DNA from: Sitta carolinensis
Lineage: Eukaryota > Chordata > Aves > Passeriformes > Sittidae
DNA: 64,000 bases
NCBI GenBank assembly: GCA_032173965.1
Contig: JAVUNC010000019.1
Coordinates: 13,379,234 to 13,443,233 of the forward strand
Reading direction: 5' to 3'
How positions within the stretch are numbered: the stretch's first letter is position 1; the number at the start of each line of letters is the position of its first letter. The position numbers and the translations under genes are program-made. This document shows positions 39,730 to 51,500 of the stretch, one piece after another. Below the pieces are notes generated by a model. The model was given only the letters and a program-made list of their open reading frames with translations. It had not been told where the DNA came from and did not search any database.

Positions 39730-40240
39730 TTTTTGGACATGCTGAAATTTAGCAGTTTAGGCAGTACCCTGGATTTGAACAATGTCAATTATGCATCATA
39801 TGCATTAATTAAACACCAAAATGTATCTATTCTCTTCCAGCCACTGGTGAATCATTTTAAATGTAGTTTGTGCCTTTTCATCCTCTTCAAATGTTGCATT
39901 TTTGAAGACAAGCACCTGCAAGCCTTTTAGGAGGTGTTACTCCTGCTGTTACTGACATTTTAATAAATGCAGAAATAAATGCTCCCCACCAAATTGTCTA
40001 ACGTCAACACTTACCTCATCGACAGAAGTGAGTCAATTTGAGCAGAATTTATAACACGTGCTGTACCTATAGCTGCCTGACGCGAAGCGCATCCAGTTTT
40101 GTATCCAGTTTTCCTGTTTTCTTTGAAACCATAGTAACTATCAGGCTGTGTTCATAAATATTACAATGAAGATTTGTCTTTGTGCACTTGCAAGGGGAAA
40201 CATATGAAAATTAGATCAAATATGGCAATTCATAAAGGGG
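39730..40240. promoter_or_regulatory. Candidate conserved noncoding block
   Basis: AT-rich unique DNA with dense homeodomain- and POU-like words: CAATTATGCATCATATGCAT is followed immediately by TAATTAAAC. Later it holds ATTTATAACACGTG (an E-box, CACGTG), GACGCGAAGCGC and a 12-base near-tandem ATCCAGTTTTGTATCCAGTTTT-type repeat. The block is not coding in any frame beyond 65 codons. Conservation is inferred from style only. Confidence 0.25.
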
Positions 40241-43193
40241 TGTGGAGGGGAAAATCTTCATGGCGTGTGAGTCTGCCTTCCATGCAAGTGTAGGCGCTCA
40301 CTCTTGCCAACAAACATTTTATGGTGGGGACAGACAAGTACAGTAAGAGAGGGTAATGCCCAGAACCAAGAGAGCCACTGGTATTTGATGATTTCTTGTT
40401 TAAGACAAGCACCTCAAGGCATCACCAAATGAGACTGACAAGAAGCTGCTTTGTTCTCTGCAGATAAGCATTTCTAAGATGAGGGAACCTTGTTTGGCAT
40501 TTCAACCAGCTGCTGGGAGATTGAGCTTCTGTTAGCTGAAATAAGTGGGGGAAACATGGTGGAGATGAGGAAGAGATGTTTAAATGCAGCTGAAGCTTTC
40601 AGAGGGTTCCATAAAGGACAGCCAGAGCTTATTTTTTGTTGAGAGATTTTAGCATTATATATTTGGCCTTGAATATTTCTGTCTGCCCCAGAGAACAATA
40701 TTGTTCCTCTAGGGACTATCCTCTGAAGATATTTACACATTGAAACTGCTGTGTTTGCAGGGGTGGTGGGTAGCATTTCAGTTTTTCTTTTTACAGAATG
40801 ATGTACTTTTTGGTTCTTATAGACAAAAATCTCCCACCTTTATTTTTAAGTTGTCTATTTATTTTACTAGTCCAATGTACTGGCCTGCTGGTATATTATC
40901 TCTTTTTGAAAACAGCCTCATGTAAAGAACATATCCAGACAGGACAGTCATGGAGGCAGGTTATGAACCTTGTTTCAGCTTGGTGAAATCAGGTAATTTT
41001 TTGGCTAGAGAAAAGTGAAGGACAGAAGGACTTTCAGAGGTGGGAGTTTTTTCTGGATAGTAAATAGTTAAGCCCCATAGCTGGGATTTCCAGGCTTAAG
41101 AAGATACCAAAAATTTGGCCAGAAACATCGTGAAAGCTGGTCAGCTTTCTACTACTTGTTGATGGAGAAATCACAAAGGATTTTTCTCTCTTTTGTTTGG
41201 TTGGTTTAGTTTGGGGTTTTAGGGATTTTTTTGAGGTTGGCTTTTATTTGGTTTTGTTTTGGTGTTTTTTTAAGGAGGCAAAACATGTAGAGGTGGGTTC
41301 ATGCCACTACTTCTGTTCTCTATGTCTGAGAAAATCAAGCTTTGTGGATTTTTGCCAGTTTAATTCAGGGCTGCATCACCTTCTCAGTTTCACCACTGGA
41401 AAGCCATAATAATTTTGTTATTTCTTTACTTAACAGACATGAGTCTGGTCTCCTCTACACCAAGTCAGGCAGAAACCTTGTGCTGCTGACACAGTCTCAG
41501 GGTAAAATGTGTGTAAGGTATATTATGCATCAGGGTCTAAAATCAGGAGCCACAGTCCTCAGCATCATAGTGGTAAAAATGTCTGCTTTGTTTTATTTGT
41601 CTTCTAGTTTCTGACTCTGGATTATGCTTTGAGATTTCCATCCAAACCCAAAACTACTGAAACGTATTGGGCATGAGGGTGGCTTGGGATTGGAGAGGAC
41701 TTGCTTTCTGATAACTTGGAAGAGCTCTGAATAGTCCTGTACATTGAAAAGATGCTGTCAGGATATAAACAAGTAAAACTGTGGAGCATAAATAATGGTG
41801 TTGGGTCTGCAAAACCCAGATCACTCCATTGTATTTTTCTGCTTACCCTTCTGCAGGCACAGAAACCTATTTTGTGAGAAATACAGGTTTTTCCCAAAAA
41901 GCCTTGAGGTGCACCTGTGTGTTGGGGTGAGGTCATGGTTGGGGTGAGACAGCTGCAGGTTTCAGCTGAGACAAGGAGTGGCAAAGAAGTATGTGTATGC
42001 TTTCAGGACCCACCCAGAAATGCTGAGGGGGCAAGGTTAACAGTGGGATGGCAATTTGGGGTGGGAGGTGGGAGAATTGGTGTGAGAGCCTGAGGCCATT
42101 CCCCTCCTCCCAAGAACTTCTCAGTGTTGGAACTTGCAGCTGGAAAAAGACCCGGCTTTGACTGGCACTTTCAGGTTTTTCTTGCATTAGAAATTCTGCT
42201 GGATGATCAGGCATTTCAGATATTAGAGACAAAAGTGTGGTAGAGCTGGAGGTAAGACTGACAATTTTTGTGGCTCTTTTTTTCCCAATAGGTATGTTCC
42301 ATATTTGAAGGCTTTATTATCAAATAAGTTTGGGGGAACTTTTTTTTCCTCCTGCTTAGAGGAAAAAAATATGTGTTTTCCTTAGAATATATTAGTTGTT
42401 CTTTCTGATTTTAAAAAATTTTTAATTATTACATTTCACTGAAAAAAATTGCAAACAAGCTGCACTTCCAGAGTCTTGACAACTAGTGCCTCTGAGCCTC
42501 TGGTTCTGCTAATGCTAGTGGACGGTGTTGATCCAGCCTGTTGGGATTCCAGACACCAAACCCAGACTTCTTGGTGGTTTCAAAAATGTACTTTAATGGA
42601 AGAAAATTTAAGAGTTCAGTCCCACATCCTAGAAAACAGACATACAGGGTCAGGAGGTAGCTCCCTCCCTGCCATGAAGCAAAGTAGGGTTGGCCTAGGG
42701 GTTGGCCCTTAGGCTCTTGTCAGACTCTGTCTCAGCTGGAGTTGGGCTGGGGGAGCCAACCCTGCTGTGGTGGCTGGAGGTGCCCATTTGAAGCCTCTGA
42801 GTCATCCTGCTCTGCAGTTTAGCAGAGGACCCAAAAAGTACAACTGGATTTTGTTGGTCATGAGCCATTCAGGCATCAGCAATTCCCTTTGGCTCTTCTT
42901 GGGAAGCGATTCACAGCATTAGGAGGTTTGGGTACTCTTGCAGTAGTGCTTTCCATGTCCTGGTAGGTGCACTGCTGCCTTCCCAGGAGCTTTCCACAAG
43001 CTGCAATTGCCACTGTGTTGTGTGGCATCATCTTTGAGAACAAGCACATGGGACAGGATATAAGCAAGGACAACTGATGACATTTTGGGGCACGTTTAAT
43101 CTGGCAGTTTCCCAGTTCAGGAAAGGAGGTGGGGAGAAATGGAGGAAATTCAAAACCTTTGAGTCTGGGATGTCCAGTGCATTGACAAGGAGC

Positions 43194-43199
43194 CCAAGG
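43194..43199. repeat. Left target-site duplication of solo LTR
   Basis: CCAAGG directly precedes the LTR terminus TGTTAC. The same six bases follow the other terminus at 43496-43501. Confidence 0.85.
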
Positions 43200-43495
43200 T
43201 GTTACTGTGATGCAGATAGAAACACACAGTAACACACACAACAGGTGTTCAGGTAGAGAAGAAGAAAGGAGGATTCTAGTTTATTGTTGACTTCGTATAT
43301 ATAAGTTTCTGGACAATGATTAGAGATTGGACAGAGAAGTTACTACTTCTCCGTCTCTACTGGTCACTTGAGAAGTCTAGTAGGTGATATCTTTTTACAA
43401 AGGAATGTAAACATGATTCTTGTGTATTTTATAATTTATGGGAACTGACTCCATTATACTAAAACAAATCAGAAGGTTTATTTTTAGGGACAACA
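43200..43495 (-). mobile_element. Solo LTR of an endogenous retrovirus (ERVK-like), reverse
   Basis: This 296-bp element has all the marks of a solo LTR. On the minus strand it begins TGTTGTCCC and ends CAGTAACA, so it has the TGTT...AACA inverted termini. It is flanked by an exact 6-bp target-site duplication CCAAGG. A TATA box (minus-strand TTATATATA, 43296-43304) is followed about ten bases later by a polyadenylation signal AATAAA (43280-43285). A C/T-rich stretch and a GT-rich end follow, as in R-U5. No gag, pol or env sequence or second LTR lies within reach, so internal sequence was lost by LTR-LTR recombination. Six-base duplications are typical of class II (ERVK-type) avian retroviruses, 4-5 of the other classes. 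The class is inferred from that alone. Confidence 0.8.
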
Positions 43496-43501
43496 CCAAG
43501 G
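43496..43501. repeat. Right target-site duplication of solo LTR
   Basis: CCAAGG follows the terminus GACAACA and matches 43194-43199 exactly. Confidence 0.85.
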
Positions 43502-44671
43502 CTTGTGTGGAAGTTGCTGTTGGGCATCAGAGAAGCAGGGTGTCTTCAGGAAAAATATATAGGATGTATGAGTTTCCATGTCTTCAGAGCTAAGACTGGG
43601 AATGGACTGAGCCTTAGGGAGTTTAATGAGTGTGCAGAGTGAAGGGCAGGAAAGAGAGGAGGAATCGTGCAAGAGGAGGGACAGGTGGCTCTGTGGCAGA
43701 GAGGTTCACCTTCTCTTGGCTCTTCCACATGATTCCCAGGAAAGCGCATCATGCACAATTGAAAGGAAAGACAGAGACCAAAGAAGTATATTTAAAAGAC
43801 TAATCTTGGCATCAGGAGGGGATACTAAAAATAAATAGGACTTCTTTCTTGTGAATTAAAATATTTCTGATTGGTTGAAATGTTTCACAAAGGAAGATCC
43901 CAGACTTCTCTTTCTTGTCAGTATTTAACTAGACAGCATGGGTCTGCAAATAAATCCAATTCTTTTGATATCCCTGAATTGTTAGGGTTTTTTTCCCTTC
44001 CCCCATTGTCTTCAGAGTCAGCTGCAGTGCTTGCCTGTAGTTTCACTGACCCCCTCAGAGCCTAAAGAGTTCCCCACCCACTCACCCTATCAATAAAGCC
44101 TTTCTTTAGGTGTGGAGCTTATTAATCTCAGCTCACACCACTGGATCAATAGCATCTAGAGCCCAGGATCATTTTAAAGAGTTATCCAAATGTTCACCAC
44201 TAAAGAAAACTCAGCAACATTGCTCTTGGGTCTTCCTGCTCGAAGGGGGAAGGCATTATCAGGCTATAAGGGATGGTTTTGCTCGTAGGCTGGAGAGAGA
44301 CAATAAACAACCTTTCTGTGAAGGCAGAGTCCACTTCATGGTGCTTGTAGCATCAAGTGATATGCCTGAGAATGAGTTTTGTAGCTACAACTGGAGGAAG
44401 CAGGCAATGTTCATGGAGTGTCAGATAATCTGCTGTGACATATGATCCAAAAACATAGGGCTGATGAATATTCCTGGCACTGTGTGCCAGTGCTGAGAGC
44501 AGATTATGCGTTTTTAAATGTTTGATGTTCTTTCAACAGTTAAAAGCCATTTTGGGCAACAGATAGCTCTGAAGATATTTTAAATAATAATTTTTTTACT
44601 ACTGGGGCTTATCAGTGCTCCATTTTAAGAAGCAGCATCACAGGAGGCAGAGGGCTCTCTAAGAACCTACT
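43502..44671. other. Unique noncoding sequence
   Basis: No recognised gene. An AATAAA at 44093-44098 followed by GCCTTTCTTTAGGTGTGGAG resembles an LTR R-U5 region, but no termini or target-site duplication could be found, so it is not called as an element. Confidence 0.45.
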
Positions 44672-44767
44672 TCTGATCTCACTTACCCCTATTTATATCC
44701 AGAGTAACTCGGCTGAAACAAATGGAATTTACTCCCACATTAAGCAAGTGTAACTGAGAGCAGAATA
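44672..44767. repeat. Ancient palindromic amniote repeat
   Basis: The segment is an imperfect inverted repeat. TCTGATCTCACTTAC on the left pairs with GTAACTGAGAGCAGAA on the right, and CCAGAGTAACTC pairs with GGAATTTACTCC around AAACAAATG. This arrangement ('ctgatctcagttacac...ggagtaactccactgaagtcaatggagttactcc...') recurs in turtle, crocodilian and bird genomes as an old interspersed repeat. It is probably a nonautonomous DNA-transposon relic or similar palindromic element. I do not name a family. It encodes nothing. Confidence 0.6.
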
Positions 44768-45077
44768 CAACAGGCCCCTCTCTTTGGTGTTTTCTGTACC
44801 TCTCTCCTGTAAACTGTTTTTGTATGTTAGGATGTTTCTGTGGCAAGGGGAAGCCAGAGCATCTGGGTTTTAGAGCATGGATGGGAACAACTTCCACACA
44901 AGGCCTGGCAGCTGGGTCAGGGAAGAGCACTTAGCCAGCAAAAAGCCATGAGACTGTGGCTCCAACATGAGAATACCCCCTGCCTGAGCAAGCAGTTCCA
45001 CCAAAATCCATAGAGACTTAAGGATTGTACTTATAACAGTTTATAGAACCAAAACTTGTACGCATGAACTAAAAAAA
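44768..45077. other. Unique noncoding sequence
   Basis: No repeat family or gene is visible between the palindromic repeat and the tandem duplication. Confidence 0.5.
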
Positions 45078-45405
45078 GCCCCTATTATTATTTTTACAAT
45101 ATGTATAGGTATATAAGTGCAACCAGCATGCACCAATGGCAGGAAACACTGATTCTAATAACCCATAGACATCCAGCCCTGGGTTTGTATTTACCATCTT
45201 TCCATATCTGGGTATGTTTTCAGAACTAGAATCTGTATGGAGAAATTTAAAAAAAAAAAAACAACCCCCTTGTAGCTATTATTTTTGTTGCTGTTATAAG
45301 TAAGACCCATTTACACAGTGGTAGGAAATACTGATTCTAATGACCCATAGCCAGGCAGAGCTGGGTTTGTATTTATTCTTTCCAGTCCTGTGTATGTACT
45401 ACAAG
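45078..45405. repeat. Old tandem duplication, period about 182 bp
   Basis: Copy A (about 45078-45225) and copy B (about 45265-45405) align without large gaps through AGGAAACACTGATTCTAATA (45141) against AGGAAATACTGATTCTAATG (45323), then ACCCATAG, CTGGGTTTGTATTTA, TCTTTCCA and GTATGT. Both copies also begin after an A run with CCCC and CTATTAT. The stretch is not a known LTR pair: the ends are not TG...CA and no internal region lies between them. Divergence implies an old event. Confidence 0.8.
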
Positions 45406-46808
45406 CTAAGTGGCTCTGCAGAGCTCTCTCGATCTGAGTATTTTCCCCTCTCAGGCAATTGCATTTCCCACTAAATACTGTGCTCTGCTTTTCCTGCCCT
45501 GCTGGCAGTGCAAATGTGCCAATCTCATTCTCGAGCCATGGTTCCTGTTGTGGGATCAAATGTTAGGATTTTAAAAGCTAAAGTTTGATGTGGATGAACA
45601 ACTGCCTATAAAACGCATTAAGCTCTTACCCTGTAATGTATTTAATTTCACACTGACTGATGGTATTGCCCCTGAATGGATTACGGCAGGGGGCTGCCAT
45701 TGTCCGACTAAACCACACGGGTTAAATAATACCTTGGAGTCTAAAGCTGCTCTGGGAGCATTTCATATTGGCTAACATGTGAAATGAATACCTAGCTTTT
45801 CTGTGAGCACTTTGGGTTGGTTTAGGAAAAAAAAAATTAAAAAAACCAACTACATGTTGAGTTGGTTTACAGTGCAGGAAAATTTTGCACAGTTGTAGGA
45901 TGGCTCTCCCTCTGTGAAACAGACCAGCAGCTATAAAGGGCCCTGGCTCAGAGAAGTGCAGGTGGTTGCCTTGGCTCAGTGGGCTGGAAGGCTCCTGCAG
46001 CAAAGTAGGAGCATGTTAATTCTCAGGAGAGGTCCCCCTAAGCTCATTCCTCATGGATGTTTGGTGCTTGCAGTGTATTTATTTAAGCAGTATCTCCTTG
46101 ACATTAGTGCCCAAAGAGTCAGAGACTGGAATGCTGCTCAGGGCTGAAATATGTGAATGTCTCAGTGTCATAGTTGGGGGGTACCAGCTTCATTACTGGG
46201 CTTTTTTAATTAATTGTTTTTAGCTTCGAGAGATTTTTCCCTGCTAAACAATTCCTGCTTAGTCTGCATTCTCTGCCCCTTATGCTGAGATTAATCAAGA
46301 GTTCCTTCAATGGAGTTACACCTTCTGTATGCAAAGTCAGGCTCTTGGACTCTACCAGTCACTGATGCATGTCCTGCCCTGAATCATGTAATTTTGGGAA
46401 AGCCTATGGTTAACTCTATGAGCAAATGCCTGCCTGTTTCACCCTGCTCCCCATTATGCAAGACAATCTCAAAATCAAAGAGTATTTCTCAAGTCCATGC
46501 AACTGCAGGCAAATTCTGTCCTAAGTAATTTTAAAAGTGTGTGCTTTTTCTGCATAAGTATATTTATATGTATATATAAATATGGGGATGTATAAAAGAT
46601 ACATAGAAAGAGAGAGGTCTGTAACATCCACAAGTATCACTCATGAATGTGTGGCTAGGGATGTGATTATCTGCAGTGTGCCAAGGCACGAGCCCTTAGC
46701 AACTTTGTGTATTGTATTGATTAAGAAAAATTAAAAGACCTTTTCTTTCTTTAAAAAGAGAAAGAACTGTGATAAGTAAAGTATAAGAGGGTATTAAAGC
46801 CCCACTAG

Positions 46809-46810
<2 letters not shown>
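45406..46810. other. Unique noncoding sequence
   Basis: No gene or family repeat is recognised. A small AT hairpin lies at 46561-46582 with arms TATTTATA and TATAAATA around TGTATA. Confidence 0.5.

Positions 46811-46867
<57 letters not shown>
46811..46867. repeat. Poly(T) run, 57 bases
   Basis: Pure homopolymer of 57 T followed by CCCCCAG, the longest in the window. If it is the tail of a reverse-strand retrocopy, the body should lie at 46868 onward; the 140-codon reverse frame there has no recognised homology apart from its polylysine. Confidence 0.9.
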
Positions 46868-48460
46868 CCCCCAGACTTCAGCAGAGCCAGGAAAGAATGC
46901 TGGAAATCATCAGAAGCATGGCTGGGATAGAGAGTGTTAATTCTTCCATATCTAAGCCTCTTTGTCGAAATTCCCTTTGTCTCTTGCCCCAGGTCATTAA
47001 ACACTAATCCCATCACTCTTCCTAATCCTCTGCAGCAGAGCCAGAGTTCAGTTTCCGAAACTGTCTTTGTTGCTTTCCTAATAGACAGCTCGCTCTGGAT
47101 TTTGGTTGGTTCGGTCACTTTTAGGGCTTTCCAGCACAGTTCTTTAATGAAGTGCCGTTAATGAAACTTTTCCTCCTTCATGCAGTGTGCACGGGCATCA
47201 ATTGGTTTAGCGTTAAGTAGGGTAAGGTGCCCAGTCATCTCAGCAGCCTTTGCAAAATATGACTGTCAAAGGCAAAACCTAGGAAACAAGACCATTGAAG
47301 AATATAGCCAGTGAAGTACTCATTTAATTACTAAGGATTTACAAAAGAAAATCTGTTCTTTGTGGCTTACAAAAGACAACAAGCTCAGAAGAGATAGTAA
47401 AGGGTTTGGAACCTATTCTCTCTTCTCCCTCCCCCTCTTCTCAACAAATCCTGGAAGAGGAAATGTGGCTGAGCAAAGGCATCAAAGCCTATTGTAAGCT
47501 CTTTCCAACCTGCTGCAGGAACACTAACTTTCTAAGTGGGAGGTGCTCCACTTGCTGCTAAATAAACTTTGAGACCTCTCTTGCCAGGAGATGTGGCCAC
47601 ATTATCCAAATCAATTCTTCTGTGGCAGAAAATCGAGCATTGGTCCATTCCTCTGTGCTGAGAATTAAAGCTGCTTGATAACAGGAATGTTTCTGATAGT
47701 GGGAGATGGTTTGCCGAGTTGTGTTTGGCTACATGGGTTTCATCTGGTGTAGTGGATGTCTTGAAGGGAGTACTTCCTAGGTAGAGAATATGTGGCAAAA
47801 CTTTGCAGCTTTCTTATGGCAGTGATGCTGAAACCCTCCATGTTCAGTTCATTTGACACAAGCATAAGAAGGGAAGCAAGATGCTGGAAACTCTTGAGAA
47901 AAGTTTTTATGTCTGGAGCAGACCCACCCTTTGTTTTAAACCATTGCCAAAATGATAGATTCTGTATGTAGGTTTAAGTATAACCATTACATCTCTGGAA
48001 AGCTTTCTTCTGCAGCCAGGTACAGGAGTTCCTGAGTTAATTGAAGTATCTTTTCCATGTTCTCAGTGGGATGGAAAGTTAAAAAAAATAAAGACTAAGA
48101 GGGTAGGAAAACTATTGAAGCTGGCAGATCTGCTGGCTGAATATAGTCTCTTTGGTAGGTGTTAACATTTTTTCCTGTAATTTGAACTCTCTAATTACCA
48201 GCAAACTTGTGATATGAAATAAACCACATCTTATTGTACAGCATACTTTCCATACATTCTGTTTTACAATGTTCATGTGACATATAAATGAGATCCAGCT
48301 TTGATTATCAAACAAATTAGTTGCTCTGTCAAAGTCGATATAGCACCCAGGAATAGAGTGCTCCAAGTGAAGTTATTCCTTTAAAGGCTCTTTTAACAGC
48401 TGGTGGGTCTGTTTGGTTTGTCTAAATCCTATTTTTCTCTTTTTCTTTCTTGTTTTTATA
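46868..48460. other. Unique noncoding sequence with CNE-like block
   Basis: 47060-47300 reads like constrained noncoding DNA, with words such as GTGCCGTTAATGAAAC, ATCAATTGGTTTAGCGTTAA and CAAAATATGACTGTCAAAGG. No gene is recognised in the remainder. Confidence 0.45.
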
Positions 48461-48482
48461 TATGTATGTATGTATCTGTCTG

Positions 48483-48513
<31 letters not shown>

Positions 48514-48560
48514 GGCTGTCTATCTGGCTGTCTATCTATCTGTCTACCTATCTATATGTC
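48461..48560. repeat. Tetranucleotide microsatellite (TATG/TCTG/TCTA)n
   Basis: About 100 bp of compound four-base repeats: TATG units, TCTG units, eight or so TCTA units, then mixed TCTGGCTG and TCTA units. The interrupted pattern shows partial decay. Overlapping tyrosine/leucine/serine-rich frames on the plus strand are products of the repeat and not genes. Confidence 0.95.
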
Positions 48561-51500
48561 AGTTGGTTTGGGGGTTGTTTGCTTTTCTGTTTATGTTCTT
48601 GTTTTCTTGGATTTTATTCTGTTTTGTTGCCAAAATGTTCTGGCAGGTGACTCCCTAACTTGATCTTCTTCAAACATTTTGCTGAAATTATGTTGCCTCT
48701 GGTTGTAAGCCAGCTCGATAACTTGCTTTGCTAAAAAAAATCTCTCAAATCCCCTGGGACAATAAATCAGATCCATTTACAAAGTGAATAAATCACAACA
48801 AAATGATTCATTTGCAAATGAAACCACAGCATTCTCTGGAGATAAAGAAAAACAACTGCATTTTGCCACTTCATCACGGTTTCTTCCCCCCCCTCAAATT
48901 CCAATGTGCATCTACTGTTGGCAATAAAAGTTACACTTGCATGTTGTTAAAATTTGTTCATATGCTTCAGCAATTCTACTTTCCCTGTAATTGACTTGCC
49001 AAGTCTCTTACTTCAGGGAATTGGAACAACTTTCACATGTGATGAGGAAAAATTTCCTGTACAAGTCACTTCAAAAAACAATAATAATAATAAAAAAATC
49101 CAGAACATATCCTGGTGTTGTTTATAACCAACACTGGAGCAGCACACCCCACAGCAGCATCACCAGCTGAGTGCCAGCTGTTTGCTTGTCTTTGACCCTT
49201 TAAACTTAGTCCTCACTCAAGTTGATCTGCTGATGGTGAATTAGCTCCCCATGGCTACATCCTGGCAGAGCTTTTCATTTAATCCTTCCCTTCCTTCCAT
49301 TTCCCAACTACTGACTTTTTTTTCCCCACTCATCTCTCTCTGCTTTCACCAACTGCATCTCAAATGTAAGAGGAGTTTTGGATGGGTCCATGCAACTTCT
49401 GGGGAATGTCTTCTACAGGCCATGGCCCCTAATAACTTGATAATCATTAAAAAAGCATGTTGGGGTGGACATCAAGGCACTGAGGACTGGTTAATGGTAA
49501 GCTCTCTTTGCACCAGCTGTGATGCTAAATGTAATAATCACAGCCTAACTAGTTGTGGATGTCTAGGTTAAGGCTGAATGCCTTTCATGAGCACAGGCTG
49601 GTAGGAAACAAGCCTGGCTTGCATGGCTGCCACTTTGGGACCAGTTTCCTGCCCAATTGCACAAGTGGCAGAAACCCTTTAGATTCTGCCCAGCTGAGCC
49701 AGGCAATCAGCTGTGGGGGGTAAAGAATGGATCTCATTATTGATTAATATCACTTTGTTGATACAGCCATGAATGAAACATCTGTTCATTTCCTCGGCTG
49801 GGATTGATTTTCCCTCCCTGCCATCTATAGGAGCTCATGCAGGGCTCCATGCACGTGGAATTTTCTCATGAAGCCCTTGACGTAATTCCAACAAAAGGAC
49901 ATGAAGAATTTCCTTTCCTTTGCTAGCAGTGGCATTCAGAGAGAAAGAGAACCCCTGGAAAATGTAAAAGCTTTTGTAAAAACATGAGAAAAGCATTTAA
50001 AGCCTTTTCAAAGAAAGAAAACATCAATGTAAAGCCTCCCGTAGCTGTCTGCCCATGCAGTGTCTCTTGATTTGAAGAGATTTTAACTTTGTGGGGGAGG
50101 AAGGCAGAACTGAGGGTTTTGTTGGCTTTATTGTTCTGCGGGTTTGTTTTGAGTTCTGTGATATCTTCTTTTCTGTCAACACATGCATGAGCTGTGATTA
50201 TACTTGAACATTTATTTAGCCCTTCAGAAGCATCACTATTCAAGCATAAAAATGCTCATGTGTGTTGCTTTGGCCAATAAATTTCTTTGATGCTTGGCAA
50301 GAGCTTATACTTTGATACTCTGTAGTGATTTTCACTGAAAGACTTCAGTGATGAGTTACCAACCCAGTACCTTCTGGATGTCCACAGCTGTGGAGATCAG
50401 TCCCTCTTTCCCACTCCACCCCCAGCTCCCCTTTAGCTTCCCAGGCTGTATTACCAATGGCCAAAGTCAAAGCATTCAGGAGGGACCCACAAAGCTGATG
50501 GTCTCCAAAGAGAGTTTCATACAAGGGAAAGGGAGATGGGAAACAGAGTGGTGGAGGAGGAGAGCTGGGAGATACTTCTCTCACCAGAAACAAGGAAACT
50601 GTGGAGAGAAGTGGGAAGGTACAGAAATGCACAGAAAGGATATGCAGCTTTCCACCAATTGTGTGCTTATGCTTAGATACTCTGCCTCTCTGATGGCACT
50701 ATCCCTTGCCTCACTAGCACTTCCAAAGCCTTGGAAAATAAATGCCCTATTAAAATGTGAGTTAATAAAAGAAAACCAGCTCTTCAATTGACATCTTCTT
50801 CCTAAGCAGCAGCACTAGAGCTGTGGCAATTCCTATGTTTTTTTGCTTGGGAGGCTGAACAGAAAAGGCATAAGAAGTTTAGTTTAATTGTAAAGAAGAG
50901 AGAAAACTATTCAAATCCAAATATGCTGGAGCATCCAAAGTACAATCAGGGTCTCCTGTTTCTTTCTCTCATTCTATCTTCTCCCAGAGTAAATATCTTA
51001 GTGTGAGTTTTCATGAGAAAATAAAATCAAGCATTCTCAGTCCTTGTTCAGGAGAGGGGAGAAGCAGAGATTTTTAACAAATTTATCAAAGGGATGTGTA
51101 AGCTTTATTACAATCTTCTTCCCCTCCCTGTTCTTGTCATCTTTCCGTTGTAGCAAAATCTTCCCTGACTCCATGCAAAACCAGAAAATGTGCTCCAGTG
51201 CCCATCCAGCAACACTGGGTATCAGGTCTGAGAAGTTTCTGTTTGTTGGAAGGTTCCAGAAGGGTCTGCCTAGGTCTAGCTTGGAGAAGCAAGTACTGGT
51301 GGCTTTCTCCAGGAAGATAGTACAAGTGGAATAGGGTGGGAAGGACACAGTTTTCTGAGAACTCATCTATTGGTGTCAGAGTCCAGCAGTTCAAGGAGCT
51401 GGGTTGCCTGGTATCCTGCCTGTCCTCCCAAGCATATAGTTTTTACTATAGAAATTTGTACTTGTGAACAAACTTTTCCCTGCAGGTACGTTTGTAAAGG

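Larger units (their letters stand above)
36002..43193. other. Unique noncoding sequence
   Basis: No exon or RNA gene is recognised. It contains the longest open frame of the window (37393-38076), a CNE-like block at 39730-40240, and a G/T-rich low-complexity segment near 41190-41280. GC is slightly raised at 36530-36900 and 42500-42800. Confidence 0.5.

Noticed and set aside
42460..42720. Possible LTR or retroposon in a GC-raised segment
   Set aside because: No termini, target-site duplication or family-specific words could be identified.
44085..44170. Second LTR-like end: AATAAAGCCTTTCTTTAGG followed by GTGTGGAGC and a CTCACACCA-type end
   Set aside because: No matching TG start and no target-site duplication could be found upstream, and the remaining sequence has no LTR structure that I recognise.
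46696..47118. 140-codon reverse frame with a polylysine block
   Set aside because: The block is the translation of the 57-T run; the flanking residues show no recognised family.
48403..48663. Three overlapping hydrophobic frames that resemble membrane proteins
   Set aside because: They are translations of the TCTA/TCTG microsatellite in three frames.
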